From positions 1 through 32,304 of the forward strand of contig JAFRXL010000007.1 in the NCBI GenBank assembly GCA_017441505.1: 32,304 nt of DNA, written 5' to 3'. The DNA is from Ruminococcus sp. (lineage in GTDB: Bacteria; Bacillota; Clostridia; Oscillospirales; Ruminococcaceae). Positions 7,734-15,239 of the stretch are shown here, piece by piece (within the stretch, counting starts at the first letter, position 1; each line of letters opens with the position of its first letter). The notes under the pieces were generated by a model. The model had not been told where the DNA came from, did no database searches, and saw only the letters and a list, made by a program, of their open reading frames with translations. The position numbers and the translations under genes are program-made.

Positions 7734-8141
7734 TCAGCCGATCTTTTCTATGAAGTCCTCAACCACTTTAAGGAATTCTGCTTTATCCTTTTCCACGCTC
7801 CAGTTGTGGGAAAGAGCTTTCAGCTCAGCATCTTTAAGTATAGGTCTTATGTCATCGTACTTTTGACAAAGATACTTTTCCTTTGCATTGTAAAGGTTAG
7901 CCATAAGCTGTCCCTCGTACATTTCTCCGGTAAAAATATCATCTTTCAGTATTTCGATCGCTCTGTTTATAGCCACAACTGAGAATATCTTCTGTCGAAG
8001 CATACGGCTGACATCAGCAACTGTAAGCTTATCCTCAGTTTTTTCCATAACGGCATTGAACCATTCCTCTACAGGATAATCAAGTCCGTCATCGGGTATA
8101 AGGTCATATTCATATATTTCTCTCAATGTTTTGTTATGCAT
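7734..8141 (-). CDS. CdiI-like contact-dependent inhibition immunity protein
   Basis: The 135-residue soluble, helical protein begins MHNKTLREIYEYD and contains KLTVADVSRMLRQKI, then INRAIEILKDDIF and GEMYEGQLMANLYN. This order matches my memory of a CDI immunity protein family (PF18593-like), whose members carry TLxEIE, FTVEDLR-M-GQ and L--NPL-EGDYY-GDLL segments. If right, it would neutralise a toxin. No CdiA, WXG or polymorphic toxin gene is in the window. It lies between argC and the GNAT gene with a strong AGGAGG site, so it is co-expressed with the arginine genes. The family call is from pattern only. Confidence 0.6.
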   Translation of the reverse strand: MHNKTLREIYEYDLIPDDGLDYPVEEWFNAVMEKTEDKLTVADVSRMLRQKIFSVVAINRAIEILKDDIFTGEMYEGQLMANLYNAKEKYLCQKYDDIRPILKDAELKALSHNWSVEKDKAEFLKVVEDFIEKIG

Positions 8142-8180
8142 AATTATACCTCCTGATACGGGGGGTTATCAGCCTGAACA

Positions 8181-9128
8181 TTAAACCAGACCCGTAGTTT
8201 CATCAATTCCCATCATTATATTAAGGCACTGAACAGCTGCTCCGCTTGCACCTTTTCCGAGGTTATCAAGTCTTGAACAGAGGAGTATCTGTTCATCGTT
8301 TCCGAATACGAATACCTGCATCTTGTTCTGTCCGCTGAGTGTATTTGATGCGAGGAAGAATGCTTTCTGCTCGTCTGCTGACATAAGCGGCATTACCTCT
8401 ATCATGTTTGCACCGGCATAGTGCTTCTTGTACATCTCGTGTATCTGCTCTGCTGTGAACTTCTTCGGCAGAGTTCTTGTCTGTATCGGCACACTTACTA
8501 CCATTCCGCTGAAATAGTCACATACCATAGGGTTGAACATAGGAGTATATTTAAGTCCGGATATAGCCTTCATCTCCGGAAGATGCTTATGCTGCTGAGA
8601 GAGTGCATACTGTCTCGGACTATTGAACTCGAAAGGCTTATCGTCACCCTCATATACAGCGATAGCCTTTTTGCCTGCACCGCTGTAGCCTGAAGTTGCA
8701 TATGCAAATACAGGGAAATCGTCAGGTATGATACCATTATTCACAAGTGGATAAACTATTGAAGCAAATCCGCTTGCATAGCATCCCGGAACAGCCACTC
8801 TGTTGGAAGTCTTTATCTTCTCTCTGTGAGCCGGAGAAAGTTCCGGAAAACCATAAGCCCAGTCCGGATTTGTTCTGTGAGCAGTTGAAGCGTCTATAAT
8901 ACGAACATGGTCGTTATCCACAAATGATACAGCTTCTCTTGCAGCGTCGTCCGGCAGACAGAGGAATGTATAATCAGACATATTTATAAGTCTTGCTCTC
9001 TCTGCTGAGTCCTTACGCTTATCCTCGCTGATGCGGAGAAGTTCTATATCATTTCTTCCCTCGAAACGCTCTAATATTTTAAGTCCGGTAGTACCTTCCT
9101 GACCGTCTATATATACTTTTACTGACAT
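8181..9128 (-). CDS. argC: N-acetyl-gamma-glutamyl-phosphate reductase (type 2)
   Basis: This enzyme reduces N-acetylglutamyl phosphate to the semialdehyde with NADPH, the third step of the pathway. The 315-residue protein begins with the nucleotide-binding IDGQEGTTGLKI typical of the shorter type 2 ArgC. It has the catalytic Cys in VAVPGCYASG and conserved segments YATSGYSGAGK and EHL-like QQHKHLPEM. GGAGG lies upstream of the ATG. It follows the small membrane protein gene by 82 bases in which I see no clear terminator or promoter. Confidence 0.95.
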   Translation of the reverse strand: MSVKVYIDGQEGTTGLKILERFEGRNDIELLRISEDKRKDSAERARLINMSDYTFLCLPDDAAREAVSFVDNDHVRIIDASTAHRTNPDWAYGFPELSPAHREKIKTSNRVAVPGCYASGFASIVYPLVNNGIIPDDFPVFAYATSGYSGAGKKAIAVYEGDDKPFEFNSPRQYALSQQHKHLPEMKAISGLKYTPMFNPMVCDYFSGMVVSVPIQTRTLPKKFTAEQIHEMYKKHYAGANMIEVMPLMSADEQKAFFLASNTLSGQNKMQVFVFGNDEQILLCSRLDNLGKGASGAAVQCLNIMMGIDETTGLV

Positions 9129-9210
9129 GATCCTGTCCTCCGATTAAGAGGCAATACCGCACAAAGCACACCTTACGTTTTTGTACAGTATTACCAAGAA
9201 TAAAATACAG

Positions 9211-9471
9211 CTATTTTCTTTTTTTCTTCTTTTTCTTTGAAGTTTTTCTTATATATTTCTGCCGCTTTGGATCATCCTGATCCGACTGGTCCTCTTTCAT
9301 AGAATGCCATACACTTATTATAAGTGTGGAAGCTACTATAAATATGAACCACCATAGATATGCTTTAGGTCTTACAGGTATCCATAATCCCATAACGAGG
9401 ACACCTACCACCCACAGGACTCCCATGAAAATGGTCAGACCGATAGTAAATACAACGTCCTTTTTCTTCAT
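9211..9471 (-). CDS. Small membrane protein with lysine-rich tail
   Basis: I do not recognise the family. The 86-residue product has two membrane helices (about 6-29 and 38-56) and a highly charged cytoplasmic tail ending in a run of lysines. Its ATG shares one base with the argH stop (TGATG), and no strong ribosome site is close, so translation is probably by reinitiation after argH. That coupling supports a real gene. Confidence 0.7.
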   Translation of the reverse strand: MKKKDVVFTIGLTIFMGVLWVVGVLVMGLWIPVRPKAYLWWFIFIVASTLIISVWHSMKEDQSDQDDPKRQKYIRKTSKKKKKKRK

Positions 9472-10859
9472 CAGCCAAGCAGTGCTCCGAGCTGAGATTC
9501 TGCAAGAGCTATCTGCTCCCTGACAGCATCAGGCGAAGGACCGCCCTCAGACTTACGCTCTCTTACGCAGGTATCGAGGCTTATTGCATCATATACATCA
9601 TTATCAAATGTATCAGTCATAGCCTTATAGTCCTCTATCGGGAGTGTTTCAAGGGTGAGTCCCTTTTCGATACACTGAGCAACAAGAGTTCCTGTTATCT
9701 TATATGCATCACGGAAAGGCATTCCCTTCTTTACGAGGTAATCTGCACAGTCCGTAGCATTTATGAATCCCTTTGCTGCGGCGTTTCTCATGTTATCTTT
9801 GAGTACACGCATTGTTGCAAGCATAGGAGTGAAAGTCTTTACGCAGAGCTTTACGTTATCCACAGCGTCAAATATAGCTTCCTTGTCCTCCTGCATATCC
9901 TTGTTATACGCAAGGGGGAGTCCCTTCATCATTGTGAGCAAAGTCATAAGGTCGCCGTTTACACGTCCGGTCTTACCTCTTATGAGCTCGGTAACGTCAG
10001 GGTTCTTCTTCTGAGGCATTATTGATGAACCTGTAGCAAAAGCGTCATCAAGTTCTACAAACTTGAATTCCCATGAGCACCAGAGGATTATTTCCTCGGA
10101 AAAACGTGAGAGATGTGTCATCAGCAGTGACAGTGCACAGTTGAGTTCAACGCAGTAATCACGGTCTGAAACTCCGTCAAGGCTGTTTGCCATCGGAGCT
10201 GTAAAGCCAAGGAGTTCCGCAGTCTGCTTACGGTTAGTCTTGTAAGTAGTTCCTGCAAGAGCTCCGCAGCCAAGAGGACTGTAATTCATACGCTTTGCAG
10301 TATCGTGAAGTCTGTCCAGATCACGGAGAAGCATCCAGACATATGCCATAAGATGATGAGCGAATGTTATTGGCTGTGCTCTCTGAAGATGAGTATATCC
10401 CGGCATGATAGTCTCGGTATGCTCTTTTGCCATTTTGATAAGAGTATTTATAAGCTCAACAACAAGTGACTTTATCTCGGTTATTTCGTCACGGAGATAG
10501 AGTCTGAGGTCAACTGCGACCTGATCGTTTCTCGAACGTGATGTGTGAAGTCTCTTGCCTACTGCTCCAAGACGCTTTGTAAGCTCGGCTTCAACGAACA
10601 TATGAATGTCCTCAGCATTAGGGTCAAGTTCGAGTTTTCCGGAATCTATATCAGCGAGTATCTCTTTGAGTCCGGCTATTATTTCAAGGCTGTCCTCTTT
10701 AGTTATGATACCGCAGTCTCCCAGCATGGTAGCGTGGGCGATACTGCCCTGTATATCATGACGGTACATACGTCCGTCAAAGGCTATTGAAGAATTGAAA
10801 GCATTGACACCTGCGTCCACCTGCTTTGAAAATCTTCCTGCCCACATCATATCTGCCAT
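9471..10859 (-). CDS. argH: Argininosuccinate lyase
   Basis: This enzyme splits argininosuccinate into arginine and fumarate, the last pathway step. The 462-residue fumarase-superfamily protein has HTSRSRNDQVA, the TxxxRAQP segment around TIMPGYTHLQRAQP, and the flexible signature loop GSSIMPQKKNPD with the catalytic Ser. Length is normal. AAAGGAG precedes the ATG. It is separated from argG by about 306 bases holding a hairpin element and a terminator-like stem, so its transcription may be partly uncoupled from argG. Confidence 0.97.
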   Translation of the reverse strand: MADMMWAGRFSKQVDAGVNAFNSSIAFDGRMYRHDIQGSIAHATMLGDCGIITKEDSLEIIAGLKEILADIDSGKLELDPNAEDIHMFVEAELTKRLGAVGKRLHTSRSRNDQVAVDLRLYLRDEITEIKSLVVELINTLIKMAKEHTETIMPGYTHLQRAQPITFAHHLMAYVWMLLRDLDRLHDTAKRMNYSPLGCGALAGTTYKTNRKQTAELLGFTAPMANSLDGVSDRDYCVELNCALSLLMTHLSRFSEEIILWCSWEFKFVELDDAFATGSSIMPQKKNPDVTELIRGKTGRVNGDLMTLLTMMKGLPLAYNKDMQEDKEAIFDAVDNVKLCVKTFTPMLATMRVLKDNMRNAAAKGFINATDCADYLVKKGMPFRDAYKITGTLVAQCIEKGLTLETLPIEDYKAMTDTFDNDVYDAISLDTCVRERKSEGGPSPDAVREQIALAESQLGALLG

Positions 10860-10907
10860 TGTTTTTACTCCTTTTATATAATACTCTATTATATGAAACT
10901 AAATCAC

Positions 10908-10937
10908 AAAGGCAGGAGAAAGCCTCCTCCTGCCTTT
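10908..10937 (-). terminator. Terminator-like hairpin between argG and argH
   Basis: An 11-base perfect stem (AAAGGCAGGAG at 10908-10918, CTCCTGCCTTT at 10927-10937) has an 8-base loop. The T-tract after it on the minus strand is short, so it may terminate only partly. It lies about 50 bases before the argH start and could act as an attenuator. Confidence 0.6.
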
Positions 10938-10984
10938 ATGTATTCTTTAAATTTTAAATAGTATACCTTTATAATTACGAAAAT

Positions 10985-11150
10985 AATCTCGTCGGTCAAG
11001 CCGATGGGAAGAATGCGAAACTTCCGTACAGCTTTGCTTCGCTCGCTGTACTACTCTTTAGGGGGAACGCTGTTCCCCCTCGCACACCCCTTTGCCAAAG
11101 GGTTCACAACCCTTTGGAATCCCATTTCTGCGGCTTCGCCGTTTTTATTT
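10985..11150. repeat. Interspersed hairpin element, copy 1
   Basis: This gene-free stretch holds several hairpins in series: GTACAGC/GCTGTAC (11026-11051), GGGGGAAC/GTTCCCCC (11061-11079), CCAAAGGGTT/AACCCTTTGG (11095-11117) and CGGC/GCCG near 11130. The third hairpin, with 7 flanking bases, recurs in the opposite orientation at 16964-16993 and differs only in the 3-base loop. It appears to be one member of a dispersed repeat family that carries no protein. Confidence 0.7.
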
Positions 11151-11165
11151 GATTATTTTATACTA

Positions 11166-12401
11166 TTACTTATTATTTCTCTTCTTATCAAGCTGTGCCT
11201 TAACCTTGATCGGGAGACCAAAGAGGTTGATGAATCCTGCACTATCCTTCTGATCGTAAACATCGTCCTCATCGAATGTAGCAACTTCCTCATCATAGAG
11301 TGTGTATGGTGAAGTTACGCCGGCGTTGATGATGTTACCCTTGTAGAGCTTGAGCTTAACGTCACCGGTAACAGTCTTCTGAGTCTCAGTAACAAAAGCA
11401 CTCATAGCCTCACGGAGAGGTGTGTACCACTGACCATTGTATACGATGTCAGCAAACTTGATTCCGAGGTACTGCTTAACACGAGCTGTCTCCTTGTCGA
11501 GGCAGATAGTCTCAAGAACTTCGTGTGCGTGGTAGAGGATAGCTCCGCCAGGAGTCTCGTAAACGCCTCTTGACTTCATACCAACAAGACGGTTCTCAAC
11601 GAGGTCAGCAAGACCGATACCGTTCTCACCGCCGAGCTTGTTGAGTGTAGAAACGAGCTCAACACCGTTCATAGCCTTGCCGTCGATAGCTGTAGGAACG
11701 CCCTTTTCAAAGTGGATAGTAACATATGTTGGCTTGTCAGGAGCATCTATCGGAGATACACCCATTTCGAGGAAGCCCTTCTTCTCATACTGCGGCTCGT
11801 TAGCAGGATCTTCAAGATCGAGACCTTCGTGTGAGAGGTGCCAGATGTTCTTATCCTTAGAATAGTTTGTCTCTCTGTTTATCTTGAGCGGGATGTTGTG
11901 AGCTTCTGCGTAATCGATCTCTTCGTCACGGCTCTTTATAGTCCATTCTCTCCAAGGAGCGATGATCTGCATTTCAGGAGCAAATGCCTTGATAGCAAGT
12001 TCAAAACGAACCTGATCGTTTCCCTTACCTGTACAGCCATGGCAGATAGCGTCTGCACCTTCCTTGATAGCGATCTCTGCTATTCTCTTAGCGATGATCG
12101 GACGTGCGAAGGATGTTCCGAGCATATATCTGTTCTCGTATATAGCACCAGCCTGAACTGTAGGGAATACATAATCCTGAATGAATTCTTCCTTGAGGTC
12201 TTCGATATAGAGCTTTGAAGCACCTGTCTTGATAGCCTTCTCTTCGAGTCCGTCGAGCTCTGTACCCTGTCCAACGTCACCGGAAACAGCTATAACTTCA
12301 CAGTTATTGTAGTTTTCCTTGAGCCACGGAATGATGATAGATGTATCAAGTCCGCCTGAATATGCAAGAACAACTTTTTTAATATCCTTCTTATTAGCCA
12401 T
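11166..12401 (-). CDS. argG: Argininosuccinate synthase
   Basis: This enzyme joins citrulline and aspartate using ATP, the penultimate step of arginine synthesis. The 411-residue protein has the N-type ATP pyrophosphatase P-loop [11 protein letters not shown] near the N-terminus, [15 protein letters not shown], and the conserved GRxNxxxxKSRG-like region [21 protein letters not shown] ribosome site precedes the ATG. It is the first gene of the arginine cluster, with its own sigma-A promoter and an ArgR-type operator upstream. Confidence 0.97.
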   Translation of the reverse strand: MANKKDIKKVVLAYSGGLDTSIIIPWLKENYNNCEVIAVSGDVGQGTELDGLEEKAIKTGASKLYIEDLKEEFIQDYVFPTVQAGAIYENRYMLGTSFARPIIAKRIAEIAIKEGADAICHGCTGKGNDQVRFELAIKAFAPEMQIIAPWREWTIKSRDEEIDYAEAHNIPLKINRETNYSKDKNIWHLSHEGLDLEDPANEPQYEKKGFLEMGVSPIDAPDKPTYVTIHFEKGVPTAIDGKAMNGVELVSTLNKLGGENGIGLADLVENRLVGMKSRGVYETPGGAILYHAHEVLETICLDKETARVKQYLGIKFADIVYNGQWYTPLREAMSAFVTETQKTVTGDVKLKLYKGNIINAGVTSPYTLYDEEVATFDEDDVYDQKDSAGFINLFGLPIKVKAQLDKKRNNK

Positions 12402-12458
12402 GGTTATTACCTCCTGAGAATAAATGCCTTAAACGGCATGAATTTACGTTATGCTTAT

Positions 12459-12486
12459 ATTATACACCCTAAGAAAATATTGTCAA
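12459..12486 (-). promoter_or_regulatory. argG sigma-A promoter
   Basis: On the minus strand: TTGACA (12481-12486), 16-base spacer, TATAAT (12459-12464), about 60 bases before the argG ATG. It is probably the main promoter of the arginine cluster. Confidence 0.85.
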
Positions 12487-12491
12487 GGGGT

Positions 12492-12509
12492 ATTGAATAA
12501 ATATTCATT
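12492..12509. promoter_or_regulatory. ARG box (ArgR/AhrC operator)
   Basis: TGAATAAATATTCA, flanked by A/T, matches the known ARG box pattern TGAAT-N4-ATTCA in both half-sites. It sits immediately upstream of the argG -35. A hexameric ArgR/AhrC with bound arginine is expected to repress here. The repressor gene is not in the window. Confidence 0.8.
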
Positions 12510-12513
12510 ATTT

Positions 12514-12530
12514 TTATAAATATTCATATT
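12514..12530. promoter_or_regulatory. Second, degenerate ARG box
   Basis: One perfect half-site (ATTCA, 12522-12526) faces a degenerate half (ATAAA in place of ATTCA when read on the minus strand). It is 19 bases from the perfect box, about two helical turns. A further ATTCA half lies at 12543-12547. Tandem boxes are usual for ArgR control. Confidence 0.55.
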
Positions 12531-12676
12531 TTTACGTATATTATTCAAATCACAGCTTGCGTCCTCTTCTGTTTATCCCTATTCTGAGCGTTTATATTGC
12601 ATGATTAAATTTTTTTGTTGATTAATGTCCTGTTTTGTACGATTTTACGATTTTTCGGCAGATTGCATCAATATGC

Positions 12677-12704
12677 TTGCTATTTTTTGTATTTATGTTA
12701 TAAT
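12677..12704 (+). promoter_or_regulatory. Promoter of the malate dehydrogenase gene
   Basis: TTGCTA (12677-12682), 16-base spacer, TATAAT (12699-12704) with TG extension. It lies about 94 bases before the start at 12798. The divergent intergenic region 12402-12797 otherwise holds the argG control sites and AT-rich sequence with no further gene. Confidence 0.75.
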
Positions 12705-12797
12705 GTAAGTAAGACCCGTGTTATTTCTAAATTTTTTATTTTAATATATGACAACCGGAATACAGGGAAAATATATTTCACTGGAGGCTAATATAAA

Positions 12798-13748
12798 ATG
12801 GGAGAGAAAAATAAAAACGGAACTAAAATAACTATACTTGGTGCCGGAAATGTCGGTGCTACTATCGCTTATACCTTCGCTGTTGCTGGTACTTGCTCTG
12901 ATGTAGTTCTTGTTGACATAAACAAGGCTAAGGCTAAGGGCGAAGCAATGGATATTCGTCACGGTGTTTCTTTTGGTCACAACGTTGAGATCACTGATGG
13001 TACTTACGAAGATGCTAAGGATTCTGATATAGTTGTTGTTACTCTTGGTCTTGCAAGAAAACCAGGTCAGACAAGACTTGATCTCGCTCAGGCTAACGTT
13101 AATATCATCAAGGAAGTTATGCCTCAGGTAGCTAAATATGCTCCAGACGCTATATACGTTGTTGTAAGCAACCCTGTTGATGTTCTTACTTATACTATTT
13201 TAAAGTGTACTGATCTTACTCCGAATCAAGTTATCGGTTCGGGTACAGCTCTTGATACTTCACGTCTTCGTTCAAGCATCGCTGACCATGTAGGTCTCAG
13301 CCCAAACAGCATCCACGCTTACGTTCTTGGTGAACACGGCGACTCTTCTTTCATCCCTTGGTCTATAACTAATATCGCAGGTATCCCTATGGAAGAATAC
13401 TGCGAGGATCAGGATCACGCTGACCTTGATGAAGATGAGATCATCGATGAAGTCCGTAAAGCAGGTGCAGAGGTAATCAAGAGAAAAGGTGCTACTTTCT
13501 ACGCTATCGCTATGAGCGTTAACAAAATATGCGACTCGATCCTTCGTGACGCAAATAATATCATCACAGTTTCAACTCTTATGGACGGAAGATACGGCAT
13601 CAGCGATGTTTGCCTCAGCCTTCCGGCAGTTCTCGGAAGCAACGGTATTGAGCGTGAGGTTTCTCCAAAGCTCACTGATGAAGAAGTTGCTAAGCTCCAG
13701 AACAGTGCAAAAGCTCTCAGGAGCGTTATCGACCAGTTAGAGTTCTGA
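12798..13748 (+). CDS. mdh: LDH-family malate dehydrogenase
   Basis: This is an NAD-dependent 2-hydroxyacid dehydrogenase of the LDH/MDH superfamily, 316 residues. It shows the NAD-binding GAGNVG, the SNPVD motif, substrate Arg156 with Asp153, and catalytic His180 in GEHGDS. Overall it looks like L-lactate dehydrogenase and will often be named so. At the specificity site, however, LDH has Gln102 (in QKPGETR) and this protein has Arg87 (in ARKPGQTR), as malate dehydrogenases do. From memory, the LDH-like malate dehydrogenase of Clostridium thermocellum has the same change and also lies beside malic enzyme. Reduction of oxaloacetate to malate is therefore the preferred reading. GGAGG lies 10 bases before the ATG. 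Confidence 0.85.
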   Translation: MGEKNKNGTKITILGAGNVGATIAYTFAVAGTCSDVVLVDINKAKAKGEAMDIRHGVSFGHNVEITDGTYEDAKDSDIVVVTLGLARKPGQTRLDLAQANVNIIKEVMPQVAKYAPDAIYVVVSNPVDVLTYTILKCTDLTPNQVIGSGTALDTSRLRSSIADHVGLSPNSIHAYVLGEHGDSSFIPWSITNIAGIPMEEYCEDQDHADLDEDEIIDEVRKAGAEVIKRKGATFYAIAMSVNKICDSILRDANNIITVSTLMDGRYGISDVCLSLPAVLGSNGIEREVSPKLTDEEVAKLQNSAKALRSVIDQLEF

Positions 13749-13754
13749 TCATCT

Positions 13755-13785
13755 GCGGAGAACTCATAAGTTCTCCGCTTTTTTT
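13755..13785 (+). terminator. Intrinsic terminator between mdh and malic enzyme
   Basis: A 10-base perfect stem (GCGGAGAACT at 13755-13764, AGTTCTCCGC at 13769-13778) has a 4-base loop and is followed by seven T. It lies only 38 bases before the malic enzyme start, so it likely sets the ratio of the two transcripts by read-through. Confidence 0.85.
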
Positions 13786-13823
13786 ATATCAAAAACTGAA
13801 ATTACTGAAAGGATCATATAACT

Positions 13824-14999
13824 ATGAACTACGCTGAAGAATCCCTTAAAAAACACAAAGAATGGCAGGGTAAAATAGAGGTCATCTGCCGTGCTCCGCT
13901 TGAAACAAGAGACGATCTTTCACTCGCTTATACTCCGGGTGTTGCTCAGCCTTGTCTCGAAATACAGAAGGACGTTGACAAGAGCTATGAGTTAACTCGC
14001 CGTTCAAACCTCGTTGCTGTAGTTACTGACGGTACTGCTGTTCTCGGTCTCGGTGACATCGGTCCTGAGGCTGGTATGCCTGTTATGGAGGGTAAATGTG
14101 CTCTCTTTAAGGCTTTCGGTGACGTTGACGCTGTTCCGCTCTGCGTTCGCTCCAAGAAGGTTGAGGACATAGTTAATACTGTTAAGCTCCTCGCAGGCTC
14201 TTTCGGCGGTGTAAACCTTGAGGATATTTCTGCTCCACGCTGCTTCGAGATCGAAAAGCAGCTCAAGGAATGCTGCGATATTCCGATATTCCACGACGAT
14301 CAGCACGGTACTGCTGTTGTTACTCTCGCTGCTATGCTCAACGCTCTTAAAGTTGTTGGCAAGAAGCTCGACGAGATCAGAGTTGTTACTTCCGGTGCAG
14401 GTGCTGCCGGTATCGCTATCATCAAGCTCCTCATCTCTATGGGACTTAAAGATGTTGTTCTCTGCGACAGAAACGGTGCTATCTACAAGGGCAGACCTGA
14501 GGGTATGAACCCTATGAAGGACGAAATGGCTGAGATCACTAACCAGCAGATGAGAAAGGGCAGCCTCGAAGAAGTTATCAAGGGTGCTGACGTATTTATC
14601 GGCGTTTCTGCTCCTGGATGCGTTACTCCTGAAATGGTAAAGAGCATGGCTCCTGACCCGATACTCTTCCCAATGGCTAACCCAACTCCGGAGATCATGC
14701 CTGACCTCGCTAAGGAAGCCGGTGCTGCTGTTGTTGGTACAGGAAGAAGTGACTTCCCGAACCAGATCAACAACGTTCTCGCTTTCCCTGGTATCTTCCG
14801 TGGTGCTCTCGATGTTCGTGCAAGCGACATCAACGACGCTATGAAGATCGCTGCTGCTAAGGCTATCGCTTCTTTCGTTACTGACGATAAGCTCAGTGCT
14901 GACTATATCATCCCAAGTGCTCTGGACAAGTCTGTTGCTCAGGCTGTTGCAAAGGCTGTTGCTCAGGCTGCTAAGGATACCGGTGTAGCTCGTATATAA
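13824..14999 (+). CDS. Malic enzyme (oxaloacetate-decarboxylating)
   Basis: This enzyme oxidatively decarboxylates malate to pyruvate and CO2 with reduction of NAD(P). The 391-residue bacterial short form has YTPGVAQPC with catalytic Tyr36, MEGKCALFK with catalytic Lys91, FHDDQHGTA for the metal site, and the SGAGAAG nucleotide fold. Cofactor preference cannot be read with certainty. Together with the upstream dehydrogenase it makes a malate shunt from oxaloacetate to pyruvate. Codon use is strongly biased to GCT, GTT and CTC/CTT, as in mdh, which suggests high expression. AAAGGA precedes the ATG. Confidence 0.93.
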   Translation: MNYAEESLKKHKEWQGKIEVICRAPLETRDDLSLAYTPGVAQPCLEIQKDVDKSYELTRRSNLVAVVTDGTAVLGLGDIGPEAGMPVMEGKCALFKAFGDVDAVPLCVRSKKVEDIVNTVKLLAGSFGGVNLEDISAPRCFEIEKQLKECCDIPIFHDDQHGTAVVTLAAMLNALKVVGKKLDEIRVVTSGAGAAGIAIIKLLISMGLKDVVLCDRNGAIYKGRPEGMNPMKDEMAEITNQQMRKGSLEEVIKGADVFIGVSAPGCVTPEMVKSMAPDPILFPMANPTPEIMPDLAKEAGAAVVGTGRSDFPNQINNVLAFPGIFRGALDVRASDINDAMKIAAAKAIASFVTDDKLSADYIIPSALDKSVAQAVAKAVAQAAKDTGVARI

Positions 15000-15022
15000 T
15001 TTGAACTATTTGTTAATTCTGC

Positions 15023-15050
15023 AAGGGAGCATTGATCGTGCTCCCTTTTA
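15023..15050 (+). terminator. Intrinsic terminator after malic enzyme
   Basis: A 9-base stem (AAGGGAGCA at 15023-15031, TGCTCCCTT at 15039-15047) has a 7-base loop and is followed by a short T-run. Confidence 0.8.
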
Positions 15051-15052
15051 TA

Positions 15053-15081
15053 TTGAAAACCGTTCTGAGCTGTGATATAAT
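15053..15081 (+). promoter_or_regulatory. hydF promoter
   Basis: TTGAAA (15053-15058), 17-base spacer, TATAAT (15076-15081) with a TGA extension. It leaves a leader of about 150 bases before hydF. The leader contains small hairpins such as CTCGC/GCGAG (near 15164-15182) and ACAGCC/GGCTGT just before the start. Confidence 0.75.
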
Positions 15082-15239
15082 GGTAAAAATATCACAGGGA
15101 TTTATCTTATTAAAAAAATCACCTGATAAACATTACTCCCGTATGCGAAAGCAGACTCCCCGACTCGCAGAGAGTGAGCGAGCTTGCCGAGCGAAAGCGT
15201 GTAAAGCACAGCCTTCGGCTGTAGAAAGGAAATTATAAT

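Noticed and set aside
15032-15238. 68-residue plus-strand frame upstream of hydF
   Set aside because: It covers the terminator, the hydF promoter and the hairpin-rich leader, has no ribosome site and shows arginine/alanine bias from the stems.
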